64,000 nt of DNA from a virus: positions 1 through 64,000 of IMG/VR virus record IMGVR_UViG_3300025168_000063. One strand, 5' to 3'. Under the pieces are notes generated by a model. The model saw only the letters and a program-made list of their open reading frames with translations. It searched no databases and was not told where the DNA came from. Shown in pieces: positions 13,628 to 21,138 of this stretch; position 1 is the first letter of the stretch, and the number at the start of each line of letters is the position of its first letter. A program made the translations under genes and the position numbers.

Positions 13628-13658
13628 GAATAGAGTAGCAATGCTCTATTCTTTTTTT
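13628..13658 (+). terminator. Rho-independent terminator after hsp20
   Basis: GAATAGAG (13628-13635) pairs with CTCTATTC (13644-13651) across an 8-base loop, followed by seven T. Confidence 0.9.
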
Positions 13659-13710
13659 ACAAACACACATATGTATAATATATGAATATAAGTTATAAAA
13701 GAGAAAAACT

Positions 13711-13890
13711 ATGAAGTATAAACAAGAAGTACAAGAAAAACTGAATCAAGCAGATCAATTATTATTCACTATTCTAGAAGGCATGCGCGATAAAAAAATT
13801 ACTGTTGAACTAGCCGTTGATAAAATGAGACAAGCAAGGCAATTGGTAAAGGAATGTGAAGCTAGGGTTCAAATAAATTACGATAGCTAA
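13711..13890 (+). CDS. Small helical protein, 59 aa
   Basis: ATG 13711 to TAA 13888, ending 2 nt before the next gene. The product is a charged helical peptide (YKQEVQEKLNQADQLLFTIL, then VDKMRQARQLVKECEARV) that could form a coiled-coil hairpin. It is similar in style to small unknown proteins of T4-like phages. The tight junction with the next gene supports it. Confidence 0.6.
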   Translation: MKYKQEVQEKLNQADQLLFTILEGMRDKKITVELAVDKMRQARQLVKECEARVQINYDS

Positions 13891-13892
13891 TA

Positions 13893-15023
13893 ATGAAAAA
13901 AAGACTTTTTCCATTTACAATAGGACTAGCTGCATTGGCCGTCTCTGGCTCTGCTGCATTCTATTCTGTATTTGGTTTAAGTAAATTGTTCGCAGGAGCT
14001 AGCCTACAAGTAATTATAATGGCTGGTTCATTAGAATTTGCTAAACTGGTTACTGCATCCCTACTATATCAGTACTGGGACTCTATCAATAAATTTTTAA
14101 GAACATACCTATCAATAGCTGTATTTATTTTAATGGTAATTACCTCCGGCGGTATATACGGATTCTTATCTGGTGCATATCAAGAGACAGCAACCAAATC
14201 AGAATTTCTAGATAAGTCATTAGCTGTATTGGAAATCAAACAAACCAGATTTGAAGAAAGTAAGTCTGATGCTAAGATAGAAAAGACACAGTTAACTAAA
14301 TCAATATCAGATTTAAGAATTGCACTTTCTAATCCAGCTCAGGTACAATATATAGATAAAGAATCAGGACAGCTAATTACAACAACATCTAGTTCTTCCA
14401 GAAGAGCATTGCAATCTGAATTAAATAAAACGATAGAAGATAGAAATAACCTTAATCTAAAGTTAGAGGTAATACAAGATTCTATTATGTCGTTAGATAC
14501 TCGATTGTTAGATTTAGCTATTTCAAATGAAGATGAGAGAGAGCTGGGCCCATTAAAATACCTAGCAGAAACAACGGGTAAGGATATGGGACAAGTTGTT
14601 AATTGGTTTTTACTATTGATAGTATTTGTTTTTGATCCATTAGCAATTGCAATGGTGGTCGCAGCTAATTTTGCTTTTGCACAAATCAAACCTAAAGAAG
14701 AAATAAAAATGTCAGTACCTGATGGAATGGAATTTAATAAACCATATCCCATACCACTACCGCCTTCACCACCACTAGAAGAATTTGATAACATTCCAGA
14801 GGAGACAAAGAATAAAGAAGATCAGTTAATGTTAGAAGCAGAAAAGCGAATGAACATAATAGGACAAAATGGAAATGATGGACTCCATTATGAGGAACAA
14901 GAAAATAATTTATATGGTGATAAGGCAACAGATAATGCTAGACGACAAGCTGGATGGTATCAATTTCCCAACGGACATTGGAGAGATTCAGAAGGAGACG
15001 AGCATCCGCCATTAGGTTTATAG
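13893..15023 (+). CDS. Multi-pass membrane protein with cytoplasmic coiled coil
   Basis: The 376-residue protein has three N-terminal membrane helices (roughly residues 6-28, 32-58 and 70-93), a charged helical coiled-coil region (about 100-215), a further hydrophobic segment (about 232-262) and a polar Pro-rich C-terminal tail ending in a short Trp-containing module (GWYQFPNGHWRDSEG). This layout recurs in T4-like marine phages as an unnamed membrane protein. A role at the host inner membrane is likely; lysis timing or superinfection exclusion are guesses. The reverse-strand frames across it are shadows. Confidence 0.75.
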   Translation: MKKRLFPFTIGLAALAVSGSAAFYSVFGLSKLFAGASLQVIIMAGSLEFAKLVTASLLYQYWDSINKFLRTYLSIAVFILMVITSGGIYGFLSGAYQETATKSEFLDKSLAVLEIKQTRFEESKSDAKIEKTQLTKSISDLRIALSNPAQVQYIDKESGQLITTTSSSSRRALQSELNKTIEDRNNLNLKLEVIQDSIMSLDTRLLDLAISNEDERELGPLKYLAETTGKDMGQVVNWFLLLIVFVFDPLAIAMVVAANFAFAQIKPKEEIKMSVPDGMEFNKPYPIPLPPSPPLEEFDNIPEETKNKEDQLMLEAEKRMNIIGQNGNDGLHYEEQENNLYGDKATDNARRQAGWYQFPNGHWRDSEGDEHPPLGL

Positions 15024-15031
15024 AAAAAAAG

Positions 15032-15062
15032 TTGGTTGTTTGAAAAAAATTATGTATATTTA
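15032..15062 (+). promoter_or_regulatory. Early promoter
   Basis: TTG at 15032 and TATATTTA at 15055, a 23-nt offset. The -7 box continues into the palindrome TTTAATTAAA. No GTTCATAAC element precedes it. It drives the zinc-ribbon protein at 15076. Confidence 0.8.
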
Positions 15063-15075
15063 ATTAAAGTTACAG

Positions 15076-15549
15076 ATGAAGAAAACAGAAGACATAGAAT
15101 ACGACGTACAACACGTAGATGGTGTTAGACACATGGAGTGTAGAGATTGTGGACAATATGTTCCAACAGCAGAAGGAACATCAGCTACCACATGTCACGA
15201 GTGCGTCAGAGAAAATTATGAGAAGGAGTTTCCTTTTACTCCAACAAAAAGTTATAAAGGATCTGGGAAGCCAAGAGGGTGGGCTTTCATGAAGGAATTC
15301 GTTGATAAAGATGGTAACGTATTTCATAAAGGTAAAGAGCAACCAAAACTAAAAGGAACGCTTAAACCAACACCACCGAAGCCGAAGTCGGCAAAACCAA
15401 AACTCTCAAAGATACAAAAAGCTAACCTCAAGCGTCAAGCTATGATCACATATCATAAGCTAAAGAAGTCTCTAAACAAAGCTAAAACAAAAAAGGCTGC
15501 AAGAGAAATTCAGAGGGAAATCAGAAAGCTGGAAAAAATAATCAAGTAA
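15076..15549 (+). CDS. Zinc-ribbon protein with lysine-rich tail
   Basis: The 157-residue product carries a Cys-x-x-Cys pair (CRDCGQYVP, about residues 21-24) and a second Cys-x-x-Cys (CHECVREN, about 41-44), forming a four-cysteine zinc ribbon. The second half (from about residue 90) is a Lys/Pro linker followed by a very basic helix (KIQKANLKRQAMITYHKLKK). A nucleic-acid-binding role is likely; the target is unknown. Confidence 0.7.
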   Translation: MKKTEDIEYDVQHVDGVRHMECRDCGQYVPTAEGTSATTCHECVRENYEKEFPFTPTKSYKGSGKPRGWAFMKEFVDKDGNVFHKGKEQPKLKGTLKPTPPKPKSAKPKLSKIQKANLKRQAMITYHKLKKSLNKAKTKKAAREIQREIRKLEKIIK

Positions 15550-15553
15550 ATCG

Positions 15554-15596
15554 TTGCGTAATCCAAATAAATGTTGTATATTTAAGTATAAATATA
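15554..15596 (+). promoter_or_regulatory. Early promoter with palindromic -7 box
   Basis: TTGCGTA at 15554 and TATATTTA at 15577 (23-nt offset). The -7 box is the left arm of a perfect 8-bp inverted repeat, TATATTTA-AGTA-TAAATATA (15577-15596). It drives the deoxyribonucleotidase operon. Confidence 0.85.
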
Positions 15597-15609
15597 AAAG
15601 CGGATAACT

Positions 15610-16155
15610 ATGACTAAAAAAAGAATATATATTGATATGGACGGCGTCTTAGCTAACTTTCAAAAAGAAGCTGATAAGATTCCAGAGGTAGGACACCCAG
15701 ACGAAGTATTAGATTTCTCAACATTTGAAGTGATGCCAGGTGCCACGGAAGCGGTGGAAGCATTATGGGAGGCAGGTTATGATTTATTCATTGCAACTAC
15801 TCCACCATGGGACAATCCAGATTCTTGGGGACAGAAGAGAAACTGGATAGCAGAACACTTTCCATCTCTCAAAAGAAAAATGTTCTTAACACACCGTAAG
15901 GATTTATTGATAGGAGATATTCTAATTGATGATACAACTCGTAGAGGTCAAACAGAATTCCAAGGTGAATTTATACACTTTGCAACTGACAAATTTCCAA
16001 CTTGGAAAGAGGTCGTGAATCATTTAACTGAGGATACTCAGATTTCATTATTTGATGATCCACAATACATATATGAAAGAAACCCAGACACTAACGTTAT
16101 TAGAAAAAGAATAGCTGGTGACTATAGCAATGAGGTTGAGATAACAAATGGATAA
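15610..16155 (+). CDS. 5'(3')-deoxyribonucleotidase-like HAD phosphatase
   Basis: The 181-residue protein has the HAD nucleophile motif DMDGVLANF (Asp9 and Asp11) and the sequence layout of the 5'-nucleotidase C (NT5C) family: EVMPGATEAVEALWEAGYDL, a Thr-Thr motif after it, the Lys in HRKDLL, and DILIDDTTRRG with the metal-binding aspartates. It would dephosphorylate deoxynucleoside monophosphates and so adjust precursor pools for phage DNA synthesis. It overlaps the next gene by 8 nt. Confidence 0.85.
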   Translation: MTKKRIYIDMDGVLANFQKEADKIPEVGHPDEVLDFSTFEVMPGATEAVEALWEAGYDLFIATTPPWDNPDSWGQKRNWIAEHFPSLKRKMFLTHRKDLLIGDILIDDTTRRGQTEFQGEFIHFATDKFPTWKEVVNHLTEDTQISLFDDPQYIYERNPDTNVIRKRIAGDYSNEVEITNG

Positions 16156-16357
16156 GATTGAATACACTAGAGGCACATATTCTAAGGAAGCTCAGAAAGT
16201 AGTTTTAGAAGTTAGAGAAGATTTAGATATACACGAATTCAAAACAATGTGCAGAAGATTAGCTGCATCGTTAGGATATAACTCGGAAAGTATTAATGAA
16301 GCTTTTGGAGATATAACACCTAAAGCAGATGCTATTAAAAAAATATTAAAAGGATAA
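16148..16357 (+). CDS. Unknown small protein, 69 aa
   Basis: Starts inside the last codons of the nucleotidase gene, so translation is probably coupled. The product is a mixed strand-helix fold with CRRLAASLGYNSESINEAFG in the middle. It recalls small unknown proteins of T4-like marine phages. It sits directly before the ClpP-like gene. Confidence 0.6.
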   Translation: MDKIEYTRGTYSKEAQKVVLEVREDLDIHEFKTMCRRLAASLGYNSESINEAFGDITPKADAIKKILKG

Positions 16358-16360
16358 TAT

Positions 16361-16966
16361 ATGTCAATATATGAAGACAAGGTGGCCCCAATTAAACCGG
16401 TAGAAGATAATCAACCAAACGCTAAAGATATATTCAATGAGATAACATATCAGTTTGATATAACCGATAGTGTTGTATATTTAGTTGGAGAGATAGACGG
16501 ATTTACGTTATTAGATATGATGACACGTATTCGAACAATCCTAAAAAATAGAGCAGATGAAGATGCGCAACCAATTAATATGATTATAAATTCGGAAGGG
16601 GGATGTGTATATGAAATGTTAGCAATAGTTGATTATATGAATTCACTACCAGTACCTGTAAACACAATCTGTAGAGGTAAAGCCTTTTCAGCAGCTGCAT
16701 TAATATTAGCTAGTGGGACTGGTACAAGATACGCTAGCAAGCACTCATCGATAATGTTCCATCAATCATCAGCATGGTTACAAGGAAAACAGTCAGATAT
16801 AAAAGCTAGCATTCATCATGTATCTGAAATAGATAAAACGTCTAATGTATTATTGAGTGATAAGACTACACTATCTGCAGAAGAATGGGAGCAAGCTCAA
16901 CGGACTGACTATTGGTTATCATCTCAACAAGCACTCGATATAAAAGTTATTGACCAAATAATATAA
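16361..16966 (+). CDS. ClpP-like serine protease
   Basis: The 201-residue protein keeps the complete ClpP triad by alignment to E. coli ClpP: Ser110 (GKAFSAAAL for GQAASMGAF), His134 (IMFHQ for VMIHQ) and Asp183 (RTDYWLS for ERDRFLS). The oxyanion Gly-Gly (SEGG, 78-81) is also present. ClpP works as a double heptamer with a Clp ATPase; in some phages ClpP-type enzymes act as prohead proteases. No capsid genes lie nearby, so degradation or processing of other targets, possibly tmRNA-tagged proteins, is open. A 35-residue N-terminal extension precedes the core. Confidence 0.85.
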   Translation: MSIYEDKVAPIKPVEDNQPNAKDIFNEITYQFDITDSVVYLVGEIDGFTLLDMMTRIRTILKNRADEDAQPINMIINSEGGCVYEMLAIVDYMNSLPVPVNTICRGKAFSAAALILASGTGTRYASKHSSIMFHQSSAWLQGKQSDIKASIHHVSEIDKTSNVLLSDKTTLSAEEWEQAQRTDYWLSSQQALDIKVIDQII

Positions 16967-16968
16967 TT

Positions 16969-17541
16969 ATGAAAAAGGAAAAAATTTATACCTACGACCA
17001 AGTGGCAGGAGTATTGATGACGATAAGCGTTGCAATGCTATTTCTAGCATGGACGTGGAGTATGGAAAATCAAATAGAAAGGCTAGAGCATAAACTGGAA
17101 CATACTACGGATAGTTTAAATACTGCAATTGATAGTTTAATACATGAGATAGATACGCTAACATGGGAAACTCAAATATGGGATTTCAATCTATCTCAGA
17201 ATACAACTCATTTATTATCAGCTATCATCTATGTCGAAAGTAGCAATAATGACTCCGCGTATGCAGCTAGTGAAGATGCAGTCGGTTGTTTACAAATTAG
17301 AAAATGCATGGTTAAAGATGTTAATAGAATATTAAAAAGACAAAAATCAGACTCAAGATTTACATACGATGATAGATGGTCAAGAAGTAAGTCAATTAAA
17401 ATGTTTGATATTTACTGTAAGCATTACGGACTAACTACAGCAGAAGAAATAGCAAGATGTTGGAATGGAGGACCAAGAGGAATGGATAATAATATGACAG
17501 TAGGTTATTGGAAAAAAGTAAAATCAAAAATAGATAGTTAA
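16969..17541 (+). CDS. Membrane-anchored lytic transglycosylase-like protein
   Basis: The 190-residue product has an N-terminal membrane anchor (about residues 13-29), a short coiled-coil stalk (ENQIERLEHKLEHTTDSL), and an SLT/lysozyme-like domain. The catalytic Glu is probably Glu90 in AIIYVESS, followed by AVGCLQI (the usual G-x-x-Q-I motif) and CWNGG near the end (usually YN-G). The signal-anchor layout fits a secreted endolysin that cuts host peptidoglycan, or a wall-penetrating enzyme. Confidence 0.75.
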   Translation: MKKEKIYTYDQVAGVLMTISVAMLFLAWTWSMENQIERLEHKLEHTTDSLNTAIDSLIHEIDTLTWETQIWDFNLSQNTTHLLSAIIYVESSNNDSAYAASEDAVGCLQIRKCMVKDVNRILKRQKSDSRFTYDDRWSRSKSIKMFDIYCKHYGLTTAEEIARCWNGGPRGMDNNMTVGYWKKVKSKIDS

Positions 17542-17543
17542 AT

Positions 17544-18293
17544 ATGACAGCAGAACAAATAGCAGAAAATTGGGAACGTTTACTTCAATGTATTGATACA
17601 GAAATAAGCGGAGACCGTAAAAAGAAACTAACAGAATTCTATACTCACTATGAGGATAGAATAAGTATGATGCCGGCATCCAGCTTCGAGCATTTTCATA
17701 ATTGCTTTCCAGGAGGATATGTAGATCACATTCTACGAGTAGTGGAATGTGCTGTAGAGTTATATGAAGTGTGGAATCGTATGGGAGCAAACTCTGAAGA
17801 TTATACTCGAGAAGAGTTAGTATTCGCAGCAATCAATCACGACCTAGGAAAGATAGGAACTGAAGAAGGACCACAGTACTTGCCTAATCCAAGTGAGTGG
17901 CACAGAAAGAATCAAGGAAAGATTTATACAAACAATCCAGAGATACCTTTCATGATGGTACCAGATAGAACATTATTCTTATTACAAGAATGGAGCATCC
18001 CAGTATCGTATAACGAGTATGTAGGTATCAAGACACATGATGGGGTATATGACGATTCAAACAAACCTTACTTCAAGGCAAGTGGGAAGGATTCTAAATT
18101 ACAATCACACATGCCAATACTTTTACATCATGCGGACCACATGGCCTCTCGTATAGAGTATGAGAAGTGGGTGGCACAAAACGGTTCCAAACCCGCTACC
18201 CCAACTCGCGCTACAAAATCCCGCGCGCTCTCCACTGACACCTCCGAATCTGCCAAGGATGCATTCAAGAGTTTGTTTGGAGAAGATTCGTGA
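17544..18293 (+). CDS. HD-domain phosphohydrolase
   Basis: The 249-residue protein has the metal ligands of the HD superfamily: His62 (GGYVDHILRV), His99-Asp100 (AINHDLGKIG) and Asp198 (LLHHADHMAS). HD enzymes hydrolyse nucleotides or cyclic nucleotides, and phage members may act on dNTPs or on host signalling nucleotides. The C-terminal tail is low-complexity Thr/Ser/Ala and ends KDAFKSLFGEDS, like a docking peptide. The stop overlaps the GTG start of the next gene. Confidence 0.8.
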   Translation: MTAEQIAENWERLLQCIDTEISGDRKKKLTEFYTHYEDRISMMPASSFEHFHNCFPGGYVDHILRVVECAVELYEVWNRMGANSEDYTREELVFAAINHDLGKIGTEEGPQYLPNPSEWHRKNQGKIYTNNPEIPFMMVPDRTLFLLQEWSIPVSYNEYVGIKTHDGVYDDSNKPYFKASGKDSKLQSHMPILLHHADHMASRIEYEKWVAQNGSKPATPTRATKSRALSTDTSESAKDAFKSLFGEDS

Positions 18294-18592
18294 TCACTGC
18301 AATAATAATATTATCTGTATTACTCGTAGCAAGTTGTTTTATTATATATAACTTACTACATAAGGTGGAACGACATGAAGATTTCTCAAGCCAATTGTCT
18401 AAATGGGTAGATGGTTTAAATCAAATAGCATCCAACATAGTTAAAAAAATAGATATAATTGATGAGAAAGGAATCTTCAAATCAGATGATTATGTCGGTG
18501 ACATGTATAAACAAATAAATCAACTAGTAAAAGAATTAGACACTATAATAATTAAAGATGGAACAAAAGATGGAAATGACACAAACGCTTAG
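18290..18592 (+). CDS. Single-pass membrane protein, 100 aa
   Basis: Begins with GTG in a GTGA overlap. One N-terminal helix (AIIILSVLLVASCFIIYNLL) is followed by a soluble helical part with the block DEKGIFKSDDYVGDMYKQIN. Such small anchors next to the late sigma gene recur in T4-like phages, in my recollection. It overlaps the sigma gene by 35 nt. Confidence 0.65.
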   Translation: MITAIIILSVLLVASCFIIYNLLHKVERHEDFSSQLSKWVDGLNQIASNIVKKIDIIDEKGIFKSDDYVGDMYKQINQLVKELDTIIIKDGTKDGNDTNA

Positions 18593-19415
18593 CCCAGTAC
18601 AACAATTTTATATTGACTACGCAAATAAAGTTCAAAAGGAAGAAGAACATAAGGCATGGCTGGCATCGCTGACTCCTAAAGAACGTAAGGAGCTGAAAAA
18701 GAAACGTGGTCGCCCTAGAACTAAGAAATATTACTTCGATCAAAATGTTGAAGATGCAATTATTGCATACACAGCTGAAGAACACCAACACCTCCGTGAT
18801 AAGGTATATAAAGATCATATATATAAAGCATTTGATAAACTTGCTGAAAATATAATACACACATTCAAGTTTTATTACATGGATGGAAATCATAGTGATG
18901 TTAAGCATGAAGTAGTTGCATTCCTAATAGAGAAGATGCCTAAGTTTACTAAAGGCAAAGGAAAGGCCTTTTCATATTTTTCAATAGTAGCTAAGAACTA
19001 CCTCATCATAAACAATAATAAGCAGTATGCAAGAATGAAGAAGAAGGCAGCTGTTATTACAATCGATACGGATAGAAATGTCGCAAATGAGATCTTCAGA
19101 GAAGATCGTATAGTAGAGATAAAAGATTTCTTCGATGAGTTTATTGAATATTGGGAAGTATATCTATTTAAGAAATTTTCGAAAACGAGAGATAGGCAGA
19201 TAGCAGATGCTCTTCTTGAGTTATTTAGAATACGAGAAAATATAGAGAATTTTAATAAGAAAGCATTGTATATAATGATACGTGAAATGACTGGTGTTAA
19301 AACTCTATACATAACTAAAGTAGTAAATACAATCAAACGAAGTTATCAAGTCATGTATCCGTTATATAAAAAATATGGATCAATATCTAAGATACCATCA
19401 GAACACCTCAGATAA
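18558..19415 (+). CDS. gp55-like late-transcription sigma factor
   Basis: The 285-residue protein contains the hallmark block GKGKAFSYFSIVAKNYLI (about residues 134-151) of the T4 gp55 family, sigma-region-2-like factors that direct host RNA polymerase to late promoters. A basic AT-hook-like KKRGRPRTKKYY lies near residues 49-60. The start overlaps the upstream gene; ATGs four and six codons later are possible. The gene lies directly before the late structural operon, whose promoters share a CATATTTAT motif. Confidence 0.85.
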   Translation: MEQKMEMTQTLSPVQQFYIDYANKVQKEEEHKAWLASLTPKERKELKKKRGRPRTKKYYFDQNVEDAIIAYTAEEHQHLRDKVYKDHIYKAFDKLAENIIHTFKFYYMDGNHSDVKHEVVAFLIEKMPKFTKGKGKAFSYFSIVAKNYLIINNNKQYARMKKKAAVITIDTDRNVANEIFREDRIVEIKDFFDEFIEYWEVYLFKKFSKTRDRQIADALLELFRIRENIENFNKKALYIMIREMTGVKTLYITKVVNTIKRSYQVMYPLYKKYGSISKIPSEHLR

Positions 19416-19427
19416 TCTAACTAGCTC

Positions 19428-19440
19428 CATATTTATTATC
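19428..19440 (+). promoter_or_regulatory. Candidate late promoter, baseplate operon
   Basis: CATATTTATTATC lies 33 nt before the ATG at 19461, which also has a TTAGGAG ribosome site. The same motif occurs before the other late operons and is distinct from the TTG/TATATTTA early class. Confidence 0.65.
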
Positions 19441-19460
19441 AGGAATTAGGAGTTTACAAT

Positions 19461-19841
19461 ATGAATTTTGAAGATCAGGAATTATTTAAAGGTAAGTCGT
19501 TCTCATCCTTATTAAAGGATATATACACTACCACTAAAAATAAAGAAAAACAAATCAATATACTAATTAGTGAATTAAAACCACTAGTTAAGAATATTGG
19601 TGATGCTACTATTATAGTACCTCTAATCAAAGAGTACTTGGAAGTTGGTGTTAAGAATGATGAGCATCTAGTCAAGATGGCAGCGGTAGTTCAGCGAGCA
19701 ATGACTCGTGTAGAAGCTTCCGGAGGAGATTTGATATTGTCTGATGATGAAAAGCAGCAACTATTAGATACGATGAACGACATGGAAGATCCGGTTCAAC
19801 AAAGCAAACTTGATGTCGTAAAGTCGAAAGTGAGTAAATAA
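19461..19841 (+). CDS. Unknown protein heading the baseplate operon, 126 aa
   Basis: First gene after a candidate late promoter, with a good ribosome site. The product is helical, with charged heptad-like stretches (KNKEKQINILISELKPLVKN) and an acidic C-terminus. Its position next to the hub-like gene suggests a structural or assembly role. It ends 1 nt before the next gene. Confidence 0.7.
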   Translation: MNFEDQELFKGKSFSSLLKDIYTTTKNKEKQINILISELKPLVKNIGDATIIVPLIKEYLEVGVKNDEHLVKMAAVVQRAMTRVEASGGDLILSDDEKQQLLDTMNDMEDPVQQSKLDVVKSKVSK

Positions 19842-19842
19842 C

Positions 19843-21135
19843 ATGACGGGCTATTATGGACAATTTGAAAGTAATGATAATGCTACTACAAGTGGAATTC
19901 ACTCTATACCACCTGCAGAAGGACCTGACTCAGTAATGCAATTAGCTTTAGTAGTTAAGGTAGTAACAACTCCAACAAAAACCCATTCAGCAGGAACGAT
20001 ACAATTCAGACCATTACAAGATGGTAGTGTAATTGATGCACCCAATAAACACCTACAATACGCAAGACCTGTAAATCAATTATTTGTTACTGTCCCAGTT
20101 ATAGGTGAATATGTTTATATAATCAATGGTCCGCACGGTACGAGCAATAGACCTGACCAGTTAGGAAAGGATGTGTGTCGACATTTCTATATGACTCCAA
20201 TTTCTATTCGAGGAGATATAAATCATAATGTAAGTAGTGATAATTGGAATGTACTACTATCACATTCCCCAATGGAAGGTGACGCTGAAAACTATGAATC
20301 TAATTCAGACACACCACCACCCGATACTGATGAAGATATAAGAAAAAGTCTCGGTAACGATTTCCATCGTAATTCAACGTACGAAGAAGGAGTTGAATCT
20401 ACATTGGTAATGTCTCCTACAATATTTGAAGGTGATGTATTGTTAAATGGAAGATTTGGTCAATCCATTAGAATGTCTACAACTATATCAGAAGGTGCAA
20501 GTGAAACATGGAGAGGAACAGCTAATCTAGAATTAGATCCACCATACTTAAAACCAATAACTATTATTAGAAATGGCTTACCAGAGGGAACTGAAGATAG
20601 GTATGTAGATAATCTAGAAACGGACCCATCAGCAATTTATTTAACAAATGGCCAATTCATACCAGAACTGAAAAATCTAACACCGTTTGGTAATTCTAGA
20701 GGTATGGATATAGGCGAATTATTTGAACATGGTAACCTAGGTGCAGGTGTCAATCAATGTATAATCAGAGCGGATCGAATTATGTCTATAGCACGTAGAG
20801 AAATATACGCTTGGAGTGAGCTCGGTATATCATTAGCAACAAGAGGTACAGTTTCGATAGATGCAGGACCACTATGCATTATTGATGGCTCTCAAATTAA
20901 TCTAGGTACAGGAGCTGGAAGTAACACCGATGATAGAGATCTTACTTATGCGGTAAGAGGAGAACAACTGCAAAGAGTGCTATTGGAAATAATAAATGCA
21001 TTCTCAACAACAACCGTAGTAGCAGGTGGTGTCACTGGTAATCTGATCCCACTACCATCACTAAGCCAGATGTATTCAGATATAGTAGATGGACAAGAAA
21101 CGGGATTATTTAGCAAAAAAGTTTTCTTAGAGTAG
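19843..21135 (+). CDS. gp5-like baseplate hub / spike protein
   Basis: The 430-residue protein has the block VLLNGRFGQSIRMSTTI (about residues 200-216), then ITIIRNG and DPSAIYLTNGQF, a series I associate with gp5-type hub proteins of T4-like marine phages. The N-terminal part (VMQLALVVKVVTTPTKTHSA, VTVPVIGEYVYII) fits an OB-fold. No lysozyme domain is present, unlike T4 gp5. It would form the central hub beneath the tail tube. Confidence rests on motif memory and position upstream of gp25- and gp6-like genes. Confidence 0.6.
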   Translation: MTGYYGQFESNDNATTSGIHSIPPAEGPDSVMQLALVVKVVTTPTKTHSAGTIQFRPLQDGSVIDAPNKHLQYARPVNQLFVTVPVIGEYVYIINGPHGTSNRPDQLGKDVCRHFYMTPISIRGDINHNVSSDNWNVLLSHSPMEGDAENYESNSDTPPPDTDEDIRKSLGNDFHRNSTYEEGVESTLVMSPTIFEGDVLLNGRFGQSIRMSTTISEGASETWRGTANLELDPPYLKPITIIRNGLPEGTEDRYVDNLETDPSAIYLTNGQFIPELKNLTPFGNSRGMDIGELFEHGNLGAGVNQCIIRADRIMSIARREIYAWSELGISLATRGTVSIDAGPLCIIDGSQINLGTGAGSNTDDRDLTYAVRGEQLQRVLLEIINAFSTTTVVAGGVTGNLIPLPSLSQMYSDIVDGQETGLFSKKVFLE

Positions 21136-21138
21136 ACA

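Noticed and set aside
14339-14794. 151-codon reverse-strand frame
   Set aside because: Shadow of the multi-pass membrane protein gene; Ser-rich composition and no start signal.
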